Origin: CAZOLI01 sp964580675
GTDB taxonomy: Bacteria > Planctomycetota > MHYJ01 > CAYXQY01
Direction: 5' to 3'
Assembly: GCA_964580675.1 (NCBI GenBank)
Contig: CAZOLI010000013.1
Span: 1 to 64,000 of the forward strand
DNA: 64,000 nucleotides
Shown here piece by piece: positions 1 through 11,100 of the stretch. Under the pieces are notes generated by a model that had not been told where the DNA came from, searched no databases, and saw only the letters and a list, made by a program, of their open reading frames with translations. Made by a program: the position numbers and the translations under genes. The first letter of the stretch is position 1, and each line of letters starts with the position of its first letter.

Positions 1-10
1 GCTAATTCTT

Positions 11-1228
11 ATGGTTCGAAAGCGACCGTATATCATATACAGAGACAATGTCAGGTCCGTCATCCGTGATTCGTTTGGTTCATCGCCGGAGGAGCTTTAC
101 CCCCTTGTCCGCCACATCAAAAAAGCGCGGTACGTGGACAAACTAATTAACCCGTCGAATGCCGTTTCCGTGGTCCAGAAACGAAGGGAGGAGGACCGTA
201 TGGACCGAACGGATTATGAGTTTGTTGCACGACTCGCGGGGGCAAAAAGAGTTATAGAAAACCTGAATCCGCAGGAACTCATACCAATTCTGAAGAAAGG
301 TGTTGAAGACCATCCCGACGTATTCCAACTCCAGGAACGGTACGCCGACGTTCTGTTTCTCGGAGACAACAGAAAAGAGGCGAGGAAACAGTACGAACAC
401 CTCTTGAAGGAAAAGATCAAACGGCGGAAAAACAGCGATAACGGCCTATCGGAATCCAGGAGCACATCGCGTGGTTATTCCTTCCGTCATGCGGAAGAAT
501 GGAAATACGAACCGGAGGATCCGCTGGAATCGTCCTTTTCCCCATCCGACAACGAAGCGTTGAAATACGCAAGAACCCTGCGGAAACTGGGAAAGCAAAA
601 GGAAGGACGGAAATTGCTCCGTGAATACCGCGAACTGTTCGGCCAGCGGGCTCCCAACGACATGGCCACTGCCTTTCAGTTTGTCGGGGATGACGAAACG
701 GCGTTTAAAATTCTGCGAGATCGGCTACGGAACCACCTGGATGATCGATCCAGGTATCAACTCTATCATATCTCGAAACCCCTTCTGGATTTCCTCGTTT
801 TAAACGAGAGATACAATCAGGCTTTTCTTGTGGCCCGGACCGTGATGAAAAAATTCGGAAATCCGGATCGTGACATACACAATCGATTACAAAATCGGTT
901 ACAGACCATTCAGGACCACATAAAAGAACAGGTCTCCCTGACGGATATCGTGAACAATTATCTGAGCAACCAGGATACCGACTCTCTCTCGGACGAGAAG
1001 CAAAACGAAATTCGGAACCTGGTCAAACAGCTGGGGAACCGGAGTTACAAAAAACGGAAGAAGGCCATGAACAAGCTGACCGAATACGGGGAAAAAGCGG
1101 TACCCGTTCTGAAAGAATTCCGGGATAGCTCCAACGCGGAGGTCAAGAAGCGCGTGAACGACCTGATTCGGAAAAACGCGATGGAAAATCTGCGCCGGGA
1201 GCTGTTTCCCGAGGAAAACACGGAGTGA
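11..1228 (+). CDS. TPR/HEAT-repeat protein of unknown function
   Basis: A 405-residue protein, very rich in Arg, Lys and Glu, with no signal peptide, so probably cytoplasmic. Helical TPR-like units are visible around residues 90-140 (a PQELIPILKKGVEDHPDVFQL stretch followed by an RKEARKQYEHLL helix) and around 180-290. The last 70 residues form a HEAT-like unit: a helix with RKKAMNKL, then EKAVPVLKEF, then NAEVKKRVNDLI. This unit is a common tail in planctomycete-type proteins. The role is unknown; such repeats usually bind other proteins. The reading frame is open to the window edge, so the true start may lie upstream of the ATG used here. It converges on ispH. Confidence 0.6.
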   Translation: MVRKRPYIIYRDNVRSVIRDSFGSSPEELYPLVRHIKKARYVDKLINPSNAVSVVQKRREEDRMDRTDYEFVARLAGAKRVIENLNPQELIPILKKGVEDHPDVFQLQERYADVLFLGDNRKEARKQYEHLLKEKIKRRKNSDNGLSESRSTSRGYSFRHAEEWKYEPEDPLESSFSPSDNEALKYARTLRKLGKQKEGRKLLREYRELFGQRAPNDMATAFQFVGDDETAFKILRDRLRNHLDDRSRYQLYHISKPLLDFLVLNERYNQAFLVARTVMKKFGNPDRDIHNRLQNRLQTIQDHIKEQVSLTDIVNNYLSNQDTDSLSDEKQNEIRNLVKQLGNRSYKKRKKAMNKLTEYGEKAVPVLKEFRDSSNAEVKKRVNDLIRKNAMENLRRELFPEENTE

Positions 1229-1384
1229 CGTTGCCCCCGTCGTGCAGTTCGAACCGGTTTCCCCGATCCCACTCCTGAACAAAACGAAATATCGTACACA
1301 GAAGAACCGGGAACGTGTCTCGGACGCTACCTCTGGTACCCCTCCTGGAACAAAGTAATGACCACCTATTCCCGGTGCGGAAAG

Positions 1385-2332
1385 TTATGAAAGCGGATCG
1401 GGGAGGGAAAATTCCATGTCTTCCTCGGCGACCTCAACGGACCTTGTCCGGATCCCGTCAAAGGTCCGTTCAAACCATGAGATCACGTCGGTGATCAGGT
1501 CTTCAGGCGCCGAAGCAGCCGCGGTCAACCCGACACGATCTACGCCATTGAACCATCCGGGATCAAGGTCGGACGCCTCCTCGACCAGGGAGGCCGAAAT
1601 GCCCAGATCCTTTGCCACCTCGACGAGCCGATTCGAGTTTGAACTGTTAGGTGCCCCCACCACTAGCATATACCCAACTTCACCCGCCATGGCTTTGACC
1701 GCATCCTGCCGGTTCTGGGTGGCGTAACAGATGTCCTCGCTGGATGGTCCGACGATGTCGTCGAACACGTCCTCCAGCTCCCTGACAATTTGGGCGGTGT
1801 CGTCCACACTCAGCGTGGTCTGGGTCAGATACGCAACAGGTGCATCCTCGCTGAGCGGAAGTTCCGGGATCTCCTCAGCAGATTCGATGAGGTGCATTTC
1901 AACAGGTATTTGTCCAAGCGTTCCAATAACCTCCGGGTGTCCTTCGTGACCTATAAGAATGATTTCACGCCCCTGTTGATGGTATTTTTCCGCTTCCAGA
2001 TGAACCTTTGTGACAAGGGGACACGTGGCATCAATGGGAAGAACATCCCGCTCCTCCGCGCGATGCCGAACGTCTTTCGGAACACCATGAGCACTAAATA
2101 TTGCCACCGCCCCGTCCGGAATCTCGTCAAGTGTTTCCACGAACACCGCTCCCTTCTCCTCCAGCCGCTTCACCACATGGCGGTTGTGGACGATTTCGTG
2201 TCGAACGTAGACCTCGCGATCCGGAAAGGTTTCCAGCGCAAGGCGAACCACGTCAATGGCCCGGTCCACACCGGCACAGAACCCGCGTGGGTTGGCCAGC
2301 AAAATTTCCTTTTGAGTTTCGGCCGTTTTCAT
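1385..2332 (-). CDS. ispH: 4-hydroxy-3-methylbut-2-enyl diphosphate reductase (IspH)
   Basis: IspH reduces HMBPP to isopentenyl and dimethylallyl diphosphate, the last step of the MEP isoprenoid pathway, using a [4Fe-4S] cluster. The 315-residue length is normal. The three cluster cysteines are visible: C19 in NPRGFCAGVDRA, C104 in DATCPLVTK and C202 in EDICYATQNRQ. The conserved histidines are in VRHEIVHN, FSAHGV and GHEGHPEV. The ATG overlaps the ispG stop as ATGA, so translation is probably coupled and both genes share the ispG promoter. The C-terminal 25 residues are acidic and variable. Confidence 0.97.
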   Translation of the reverse strand: MKTAETQKEILLANPRGFCAGVDRAIDVVRLALETFPDREVYVRHEIVHNRHVVKRLEEKGAVFVETLDEIPDGAVAIFSAHGVPKDVRHRAEERDVLPIDATCPLVTKVHLEAEKYHQQGREIILIGHEGHPEVIGTLGQIPVEMHLIESAEEIPELPLSEDAPVAYLTQTTLSVDDTAQIVRELEDVFDDIVGPSSEDICYATQNRQDAVKAMAGEVGYMLVVGAPNSSNSNRLVEVAKDLGISASLVEEASDLDPGWFNGVDRVGLTAAASAPEDLITDVISWFERTFDGIRTRSVEVAEEDMEFSLPDPLS

Positions 2333-3423
2333 GCCTGAACCACCTCCTTCTCGCGTTTTCTTCGTAATTTTTCGACCTCCTCCATGAGAGCATCCACGAG
2401 GTGTTCCTCCTTCACCTTGCGCACTTCCTCCCCATCGCGGTATATATATCCCCGCCCTCCCGCTCCGGCAACACCAATGTCCGCCTCCCGGGCTTCACCA
2501 GGTCCGTTAACCGCACAGCCCAGAACACTGATCCGTATGGGATCCGACATGTTCTCTTCACGAATCCGCTCCTCAACTTCCTCCACCAGGGATTCCAGGT
2601 CAATGTTTATCCGACCGCAGGTGGGACAGGCCACCACTTCCGGTTCCGTGATTCTGCGCTCCGTGGCCTTCAGTATCCGGTAACACGTTTCTATTTCTTC
2701 AACGGGATCTTCGGATAACGAAACGCGGATCGTGTCTCCGATTCCCTCCAGGAGTAATTGTCCCAGCCCCACCGCCGATTTGACCGAACCGTATCCTTTC
2801 GACCCCGCCTCGGTCACACCAATATGCAGAGGGTATTCGGTTTTTTCGGCAAACATCCGATTTGCGCGTATGCAGGTCTCGACGTCGGTGGATTTCAGGG
2901 ACACCACAAGATCCGTGTACCCCATTTCCTCACAAATTCGAACGTGTTTCATGGCGCTTTCCACCATCGCTTCGGCACTGGGATAACCGTATTTCTCAAT
3001 CATTTCTTCTTCAACAGAACCGGAATTAACCCCGATCCGCATCGGAATGCCTTTTTCTTTCGTTCGTGCCACCACCTCCTCCATGTCCTCACGACCGCCA
3101 ATATTCCCCGGGTTAATTCGTATTTTGTCGATTGGAAACTCGAGAGCATACTTCGCAATTCGGGGGTTAAAATGAATATCAGCAATGAGGGGCAGATCAA
3201 TTCTTTCGCGGATTTCTCCGAGTGATTCCACCGCCCGATTATGGGGAACGGCCACGCGGGCCAGTTCACAACCGGCCTCGTCCAGTTGACGTATCTGCTC
3301 AACGGTTTCGTCCACGTTCTCCGTTCTGGTGGTCGTCATGGACTGAACCGCAATCGGATGATCCCCTCCCACACCGACATCACCGATCTTCACAGCTTTC
3401 GTTTCCCGTCGCTTACCAAACAT
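2329..3423 (-). CDS. ispG: 4-hydroxy-3-methylbut-2-en-1-yl diphosphate synthase (IspG/GcpE)
   Basis: IspG converts methylerythritol cyclodiphosphate to HMBPP, the penultimate MEP-pathway step. The N-terminal TIM barrel (VQSMTTTRTENV, LPLIADIHFNP, KIRINPGNIG) is followed by the Fe-S domain with CPTCGR (C266, C269) and GCAVNGPGEA (C303, catalytic E310). At 364 residues it is the short bacterial form without the plant-type insert. I chose the ATG at 3423 because an AAGGGG-like site lies 8 bases upstream; a GTG three codons earlier is also possible. It is the first gene of a two-gene operon with ispH. A weak promoter (TTCCTG-N17-TCTAAT) may lie about 130 bases upstream. Confidence 0.97.
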   Translation of the reverse strand: MFGKRRETKAVKIGDVGVGGDHPIAVQSMTTTRTENVDETVEQIRQLDEAGCELARVAVPHNRAVESLGEIRERIDLPLIADIHFNPRIAKYALEFPIDKIRINPGNIGGREDMEEVVARTKEKGIPMRIGVNSGSVEEEMIEKYGYPSAEAMVESAMKHVRICEEMGYTDLVVSLKSTDVETCIRANRMFAEKTEYPLHIGVTEAGSKGYGSVKSAVGLGQLLLEGIGDTIRVSLSEDPVEEIETCYRILKATERRITEPEVVACPTCGRINIDLESLVEEVEERIREENMSDPIRISVLGCAVNGPGEAREADIGVAGAGGRGYIYRDGEEVRKVKEEHLVDALMEEVEKLRRKREKEVVQA

Positions 3424-3577
3424 CGTTAGCACCCCTTACGAAATGGAAAATAGGTGGTAAAGCACACAATACGAGGTGAGGGTCCCACACTTTTCACCAA
3501 AAATGGAAGAGTCAGAATACGCAAATTAGACGTGTGGCTCCCTGATACAGGAACCTTATCACACTCCGGAAGGCCAC

Positions 3578-4264
3578 TCAGTTCCGATCGTTGTGTCCCC
3601 GGAGTATACGTTTATAATACGGGATCATGACCCTCCGGGCCTGTTCCCAGTGCTGTTCATTGTGCATGTCGTGAAGTTCGACCCCCAGTGCATATCGGGC
3701 GGCTTCCGGACCAAAACCGTGTTCCCCGTGTTTGGGTTTTTCCGGATAGGAAGGATTTTGAAGAGCCGCTCTCAATTCAAACACCTGAGCCTTCTGAATC
3801 GGTGTCCAGTAATCCTCCCCCACTTTGTGATTCCGCCAGGCAATCGTCGAGTACTTTGCGTATCGGGCATCAATGCCCGCTGCTTCCGCCCGCCGGGCAA
3901 AGGCCTCTTCCACGGGATCCCAATTCGCCTGCTCAAGATTCTCCTTGTCGATGTTTCCCTTCTTGAACGACGAAATTTCGACCCGGTCTTTGGCCCAGAG
4001 CGCGTCCACGTAGGCAACCGCAGCACTTCGGGCCTTTTCCTTCGCAAGGTGGGGAAATTGAAGAAGATCCACGTCCGCAAACGCTGCGATGGCCTTTTGC
4101 CGGTTCCGCTGATCGTGGTGCCGAAACCCCCAACACAATTGTTCGGCCATAAACGAGGCCGTTTCCTGAATGTTGTCCCGGGATCGGGAGAAGCTTCCCG
4201 ACGGAATTCGCACCCTTCGATCGCTATCCTGATCAACCGACGATGTGGACGGTTCGGTACGCAT
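3578..4264 (-). CDS. Hypothetical protein following yjbQ
   Basis: A 228-residue soluble protein that I do not recognise. It has no signal peptide or membrane segment. It is helical and rich in Ala, Arg, Glu, His and aromatic residues (for example LCWGFRHHDQRNRQKAI, YWTPIQKAQVFELRAAL, LGVELHDMHNEQHWEQARRVMIPYY). Several His/Asp/Glu clusters near residues 45-55 and 190-215 could bind metal, but this is speculative. It starts two bases after the yjbQ stop codon, so the two genes are surely cotranscribed and probably coupled. Function unknown. Confidence 0.6.
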   Translation of the reverse strand: MRTEPSTSSVDQDSDRRVRIPSGSFSRSRDNIQETASFMAEQLCWGFRHHDQRNRQKAIAAFADVDLLQFPHLAKEKARSAAVAYVDALWAKDRVEISSFKKGNIDKENLEQANWDPVEEAFARRAEAAGIDARYAKYSTIAWRNHKVGEDYWTPIQKAQVFELRAALQNPSYPEKPKHGEHGFGPEAARYALGVELHDMHNEQHWEQARRVMIPYYKRILRGHNDRN

Positions 4265-4266
4265 GA

Positions 4267-4758
4267 TTACACCCCCATAACCTGAACAACGACTTCGCGT
4301 TCGCGGGCGTGATCAAGTTCCACAAGAAAAATTTCCTGCCACGTGCCGGTCATCAGCCGGCCTTCCGAAACCGGAAGCTGCTCCGACGGGCCAATGGTCA
4401 GGTGCCGACAGTGAGAGTGACCGTTTTCCTGTTCGTCCGGATGCATATTTACTGTACGTATTTCAAAATTATTGTGACGATAGCCACCCTCCTCCGGCGC
4501 CAGGTCCTCAAGAAATTCTTCGAAATCCTCCAGGAGTAGCGGTTCCTCTTCCTGGATCACTATTCCCGCCGTCGTATGCCGGGAAAACACAAGGACCCGA
4601 CCCTCACGATACCCGGAATTGGTCACCACCTCCTGAACAAGGTCCGTGATGTTGATAAATTCGGGGCCTTCATTTGTATGAAAGGAAAGGGACTCCGTGT
4701 GAAAACCCACCGCTCCTTTTGTTCGTGCCGGACGGGCCTGATTGGAAATATTGCTCAT
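4267..4758 (-). CDS. YjbQ/UPF0047 family protein
   Basis: A 163-residue member of the YjbQ family, small trimeric beta-barrel proteins with a conserved His/Glu pocket; some members have weak thiamine-phosphate synthase activity, but the physiological role is unclear. Family motifs visible are FINITDLVQEVV, FSRHTTAGIVIQEEE, the C-terminal TGTWQEIFLVELD and the final REVVVQVMG. His residues in the NGHSHCRHL segment match the conserved pocket. The first 15 residues are an extra N-terminal tail. It is the first gene of a pair with the hypothetical protein downstream. Confidence 0.9.
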   Translation of the reverse strand: MSNISNQARPARTKGAVGFHTESLSFHTNEGPEFINITDLVQEVVTNSGYREGRVLVFSRHTTAGIVIQEEEPLLLEDFEEFLEDLAPEEGGYRHNNFEIRTVNMHPDEQENGHSHCRHLTIGPSEQLPVSEGRLMTGTWQEIFLVELDHAREREVVVQVMGV

Positions 4759-5116
4759 ATCCGATTCGTCCCCTGAACAAGGTCATATTCTGTGCACGAC
4801 AATTCCTCCAACGTCTCGCCGTGTTCATCCGTTCCGCACTTGATATTGAAGCAATTGCCGTTCCAGAACATGATAAAAAATATAATCATCGGCTTATCCG
4901 GCCGTAATCACCGGAAATAAACGTAATATTCTCAGCCATTTTCAGAAGGCCTCAGAACAGAACCCCCCCCAATCCGACAATAATATCCCTCAGATTTCAT
5001 CAAATCACGAAACCCACTTTACGATAAAAACTAATAACATATATAAGTATAATATAATTAATAACTTACAAACCTTACACAAACTTGACACTCCATCTGA
5101 CGAAATGGACGGTGGG
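4759..5116. other. AT-rich intergenic region upstream of yjbQ
   Basis: This 358-base stretch has no credible gene. The part at about 4990-5070 is strongly AT-rich (runs of TATATAAGTATAATATAATTAATA type) and contains several -10-like hexamers on the minus strand, so a promoter for yjbQ is likely, but no clear -35/-10 pair stands out. It also receives the 3' end of the giant kinase gene at 5117. A run of eight C lies near 4963-4970. Confidence 0.4.
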
Positions 5117-8100
5117 TTAATCGGAGTGGTATTTATAGAGTGTCTGGCGGGAGATGTCGAGAAGCTCCGCAGCACGGGATTTGTTGCCGTTTGTGGCGTC
5201 AACGGCCCTTGTAACCAGCCATTCTTTTTTCTGTCGGGGAAGGTCCTGCCAGTGGTCGCGGCTGTATTTTTGTAATACGTTTTTACCGGGACCGGATTCC
5301 CCTCCGAAGGAATCCTGTTCCTGAATCTTCAGCAGATCTTCGAGGGTGATCTCCGTTCGATACCGGGCGTACACGGCAAGTTGTCGGACGGTACTTTTTA
5401 ACTGGCGTATGTTCCCGGGCCATTGTCTGGACATTAATTCACGCACCACGCGATCCGTAATTTCTTTTTTCGGTGTTTCGGTTTCTTCCGCAAAGTTCTC
5501 GAGAAATTGATCCACGAGAAGAGGTACGTCCACCATTCGCTCCCGCAGCGGCGGGAGGAGAACTTTTGCTTCGTGCAACCGGTAAAACAGATCTTCCCGG
5601 AAGGCCCCCTCCTCAAGCTGTTCATCGATGTCTCGATTCGTGGCGGAGAGAATCCGAACGTCCGTTTCCCGTTCCTGTTCCCCGCCGAGCCGGCGAAAAG
5701 TTCCCTCCTCCAGTACTCGCAGCAGCCGTCCCTGCACTTCCGGTTCCATTTCCGTGATTTCGTCGAGAAAAAGCGTGCCTCCGTCCGTGACTTCAAACAG
5801 ACCTTCCTTATCCGATTTCGCCCCCGTAAATGCTCCCTCCACGTGCCCGAAGAGCTCACTTTCAAGGGAGGTATGATTAAACCGGGCACAGTTCACGGCC
5901 GAAAACGGTTGATCCTTCCGGGGGCCGTTGTAATGTATCGCTCGGGCCACGAGTTCTTTTCCGGTCCCGGTCTCTCCCTGTATCAAAACGTTCAGATCAC
6001 TCGGCGTAATTCGATCGAGAACCTCAAATACGTCTTTCATGGGTTCAGAGGTTCCCACGATGTTATCGTAATCATACCGGGTCCGAAGTTGTTTTTGTGC
6101 TGATTTCAGCTGCTGACGCTGATTCTGGTACCGATACGCCTGCTGCAGAAAATCCGTGATTTCCGCGGCAATGGCCTCCACCAGATTAAGATCCTCCTGG
6201 CCAAACCGGCGGACCGTAGCGGAATTCTCAAGATATATGGCGGCGGAAACTTCACCGGCGAGGGAAACCGGTACAACGAGTACTGATTTCAGATCCAGAC
6301 GTTGTACGGTCGAATATTTGCGGAACATTTTATCTTCAGACGCGTTTTCGATCAGTAGACCTTCGTCTTCTTCGATGGCCCGGTCGACCACTTTCCGGCT
6401 GACGGCTTCTTCAAACAGAACGGCTGTGTCGTCGTTCTCCGATTGTGATTCTCCGGCATACCTGCTCACAACACGATATTCATCCTGATCGTGAAGAAGG
6501 ATGAATCCACTACGGGCGGCCGTTACGTCCACGGCCGTTTCCAGTGTGACGGAAAGTGTTTCCTCAAAATCCAGACCCGCTGACGTAATTCGTCGTAGGG
6601 CGGACAGAATCACCACACGCTCTCTCGACAGCAGGGACGGATCGAGGTGAGACTCCGAAAGTAATTCCCTCTTGCCCGCGATTATCCTGTTTTTCTCCTC
6701 GTCCTCCATTTCCCCTGACCGATGTCTCCGGGATGAGGCCCCGTCCAGTTTTTGTTTCGCTGCTTCAAGCAGATCCTTCATCGTCTCTCCCTCCACGGGC
6801 GTGGAGACCACCTCCATTTCTACCGATAGAACGGTATTTTCTTCTTCATCCTCTCCGGGAGACATGTTTCGTATCTTCTCCCGAATGCTTTTCCCAAGCT
6901 GGTTTGCACGATCCTGTCGGCCCGAAACAAGAACGGCAAACTCCCCCCCGCCCAATCTCGCCGCCAGAAACCCAACCCGTTCATCTTTATGCTTCCCCCG
7001 GTTCCCATTCTGTTCCCCAAAGGTGGTTTTCGGTGATTCCTCAATGATGCGACCGGTCTCCGACACAATCCGATCTCCTTCCGCATATCCATACCGTCGA
7101 TTGATTTCCTCCAGTTGATGAACTCGAAAAAGAACCAGGGACCAAATTCTCCGATTTCCACCACCGGACGAAATAAGCCTATTTCCCTCCCGGACAAACG
7201 ACGCTGCCGTTCGAAGCCCCGAAACCGAATCGAGGTTACGATTCCGAAACACATGGGTCGTTTCGGCCGTATCTGAAGTGCCTGCAAACGATTTTTCGGG
7301 GCCTTCTTTACCACCAGCATGCCCCCGAACCTTCTCAAACCGTTCGACGAGGGGACGGACGTGTTTCTTTTTTAGGTGCCCTAGGGCCTCCTCCATTTTT
7401 TGCCGGCCCGATGGCCGATTTCGGAAGCGATATTCGAAAAGGCCTCGAAGAAAGCAATATTCCTGAACCCGATGAAAGGGAAGCCGATCCGGCACAGCGG
7501 CCTCAACCTCTTCCAGGAGTTCCTCTATTGTTTTCACGGTATCCGGAGATTCCTGCGATTGCAGGTGAAGGAGGAAGGAAAACACCTTACCAAGTTTCCC
7601 CCGGAAGGGAAGGGGACCAGGAGTTTCCAGCTCCTCAGCCCCTTTAAGGTATGCGTCAAATGAGGCACGTGCCTGTGACAACCCTTCATGCCAGGCGAGG
7701 TTCCTTGCAAGTAACTCCCGGCTTCTGACGCTGGCGAGGGGCCACTGAAGTGATTCCAGAATGGTTCGTCCCTTTCGGACAACTTGCAGGCTCCTCCCGT
7801 AATTTCCTTTCTCGTAAAGATATCTCCCCCGGGCGTAATGAAACCGATATTTCGTCACGTTCCGATCCGTAGACGACTGGATTTCGTCCAGTTCATCCAA
7901 CCTGTTCTCCGCTTCCGTAAACCGTCCTCGTATGGCATGTGCAATGACGAGATCACGGAGCGTGGCTGCCACGGAAAAGGTTTGCTGTTTTTCCCGGAAT
8001 ATATTTAGAGCCGATCGGCTGTGTTCGAGACCTTCCTGGAATTTACCGATTTCGGACAAACAACGGCCAAGGTAGCGATCGGCCAGGGCCATATTCGAAT

Positions 8101-11100
8101 GGTCCCCCACCTTCTTACAATGCGCTTTTCCGTCCTGCAGCAATTCCACGGCGTCATCGTATTGATTCCGGTTGTATCGTTCGACGGCCTCTTTTATGCG
8201 GCAAAGGGTAATTTTGTATTTGTTGCCAAACTCTCGATGAACCTCCACAGAACGGTTCAAGCACTCGAGGGCGTCTTTTCCTTTCCGGGCCTCAATCAAA
8301 ATAGCGGATTTGGACCGGAGAATTCCCGCTTTCATTCGTCGATTCCGGTGCGAATTTCGACGGTTCAATTCCATGGCTCTTTCATTTACCTCCAGCCCTT
8401 TCTTCACCCTTCCTTTCTCAAGGTAAGCAGTGGCCAGTGTAATAGCCGTGACAGCGGCAATGTGATAAAACCCTTCGTTTTCGGCCGTTTCTATGATGTC
8501 CTCAAATTGATCAAAGACATTTGCGGAACCTTCTTCCCGTTGAAATTGATTAATCAACCGGTGACGCCTGGTTCCGAGGATGAGCCGCTTTGCTTTTGCT
8601 CCTTCGCAGTTTTCCAGGTACGACAGCGCACGTTGAAACAGCTCGTCGGCCCGGTTCGGGTCAAGATGGTTTTTGTATAGAATATATCCAAATTGCTTCA
8701 ACAAACCGGCCACCTGTAATCGAAGCGTTTCGTTTTCGGAAATGTGATTTTCCGGAACCTGGTCCAACATATCCTGATACAGTCTACCGGCGGCCGAGGA
8801 AGATTTTGCCTTTAGCTCCAGCTGGCCCTGCTTTCGAACGATACGAACCCGGTCCGCCAACGATAGCTCGGGGTCCTCTCGAAGGACCTCATAATACCTC
8901 CGACTCTCATCAAACCGGCCCATCCTGCGTGAAAGATCTGCCGCTTTTTCGAGAAACGTTCGTTCAAACTCTTCAGGAAGGTCCGGTAGTTGAAGCAAAT
9001 CCTCATAGAGCGACAGCGCCTCTTCATAAACAGCGTGCTCCTCCGCCCTCTCCGCCGCTTCCCTTCCGTAGATCCGAAACTTCTCGGTCAGACCCGCATT
9101 TTGAGCCAGCCTTGCCAGACGCAGAAGATGTTGTTCCCGGTCGACGCTCTGATGAGACTTGACCAAGTCCTCAAGATTGTGAAATACCGTGTTGCAAATA
9201 TCCTTCTTTTTTGCTTCCGGCAAATTCGACCGGATCACCTCCCCGATTCGATCGTGAGATAACTGAAGATCATCGTGCAAATCCTCCTTTTTCCGCCGAA
9301 TCAACCCCTCCTTTTCCATGTCGCGGACGGTCATTTGATCCGGGACGTTTGCTTCACTAAACAACTCCCCTAGATGAGCCTCCCGAACGTTCCCCTGCCA
9401 CATGGCCAGAAATTGAAGAAAGTGCTTTCGGGTTTCCCCAACCTGTTCCAGGCGGCGATCAATGACGGATTCCACTTTCCGAGGAATTTCCAACTGATCC
9501 ACGGGCTCCTCCTGAAGACGCCAGGTGTTGTTTTCACGTTGAAGAAGCCCCCTGTCGAGAAAGTCTCTTACAAACTCCTTGACGAACAGAGGATTTCCAC
9601 TCCCTTCCATACTGGATAACAAATCAATGATATCCCCCTTTGTCTCTCCAAGAATTTCCTGCACAAGCTGTTCCGTATCATCGCCGGTCATTGCCGGAAG
9701 ACGCCTCGAATTTACAATGTTCATATCCAGCAATTGGTTATAAAAATGTTCCGGGACGTCCTCCGAAGACGTCCGAATGGCCCCAACAAAAAATACGGAG
9801 GATCCGTCTGAATTGGTTTCCAGCTTTCGAAGGGTGGAAATCAGAATCCGTCGGCTGAACAAATCCATCTTCTGAAGATCATCAAGAATGAGAATCATTG
9901 GCCGTTCCCTGAACATTTCCCGAAGGAACTCCGAAATATTGTCGGCCAGTACATCCTGCTTTATTCTGGCCGTAACGGATTCGGCCTCGTTTTCCGTCGG
10001 GTCGTCCTCAAGGGTTACAGAGTTCGGCAGGGGTTCTTCGGTCGGAATAATTCTCTTGAGATACGGTCCATATCTCCCGATCAAGTTTTGAAAATTATCC
10101 GGGAGGCCCGTGCGTTTGGAATGAACCTTCCTCAAAATGCCGGTTATTAGCGTCCCGAAAACAACAGAACCCTGTTCATTGGTTCGTTCGGGATCCAGAT
10201 AAAGTACCGGCTTTCCATTGATCTGTGCCCAGACCTTGAACTCCCGGAGCAATCGACTCTTCCCGATGCCAGCCGGCCCCTCCAGGAGACCAAAACAGGC
10301 GCCTGACTTTCCCTCCTCCACATCTGACCATTGATTCCGCAACCAGGAACGTTCTTCTTCGCGACCCACGAACACAGTTCGGGCCACGTAACTTTCAAGG
10401 GTTTCCTCGGTTTCGACCTCATAATGTTGTCCCGTTATCCCTGATATTTGATCTATGACCTTATTCGCCGAGGCCGGTCGATCGGTAGGGTTTCTCAGTG
10501 TTAATTTGCTTATTAAATGAATGAATTCCGACGGAATTTCTTCGGGTATTTCCTTTCTGTTTATGGGATCCGACGAGAGATTTCGTCGAAGGACCGACGA
10601 TCCCTCCTTCTCGGCATGGGTCCGACCTGTTGCCAGTTCACACAGCGTAATGCCGAGCGAATACAAATCTGCCCGGCCATCCACCGAGCCCCCTCGAATT
10701 ATTTCCGGAGCAATGTACCCCGGTGTTCCCCTGATGACCTGTTCCTCCCCCTGCCGATATTCCCCGGCGAGCCCAAAATCAATAAGAACGGGTTCCGGAA
10801 GGCCCTTTTCGGAATTCGCATGCGGAACCACTACGTTACCGGGCTTTACGTCATGATGAATCAAACCCCTCGAATGCAGAAATTGCAAACCGCGAAGAAC
10901 AGGAACGGCCAATTCCAGTGCACGACGCCAGTCCCCCGGTTCCACCACCTCATCAGTGGTTGTGCCATCAACGTAAGCGCACGTGAGAAAAAGAGAATCT
11001 TTCAGCTCCCCCGGCCCGGAATGTACAGCACCGTAATCGTACACCTCCTCAAGATTGGGATGACTCAGATTCGACAGAACCTGAAACTCATTTCTGAACG

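Noticed and set aside
7640..8680. Long plus-strand open frames opposite the giant gene
   Set aside because: They are the complement of the TPR part of the giant protein, have no domain pattern and no ribosome site.
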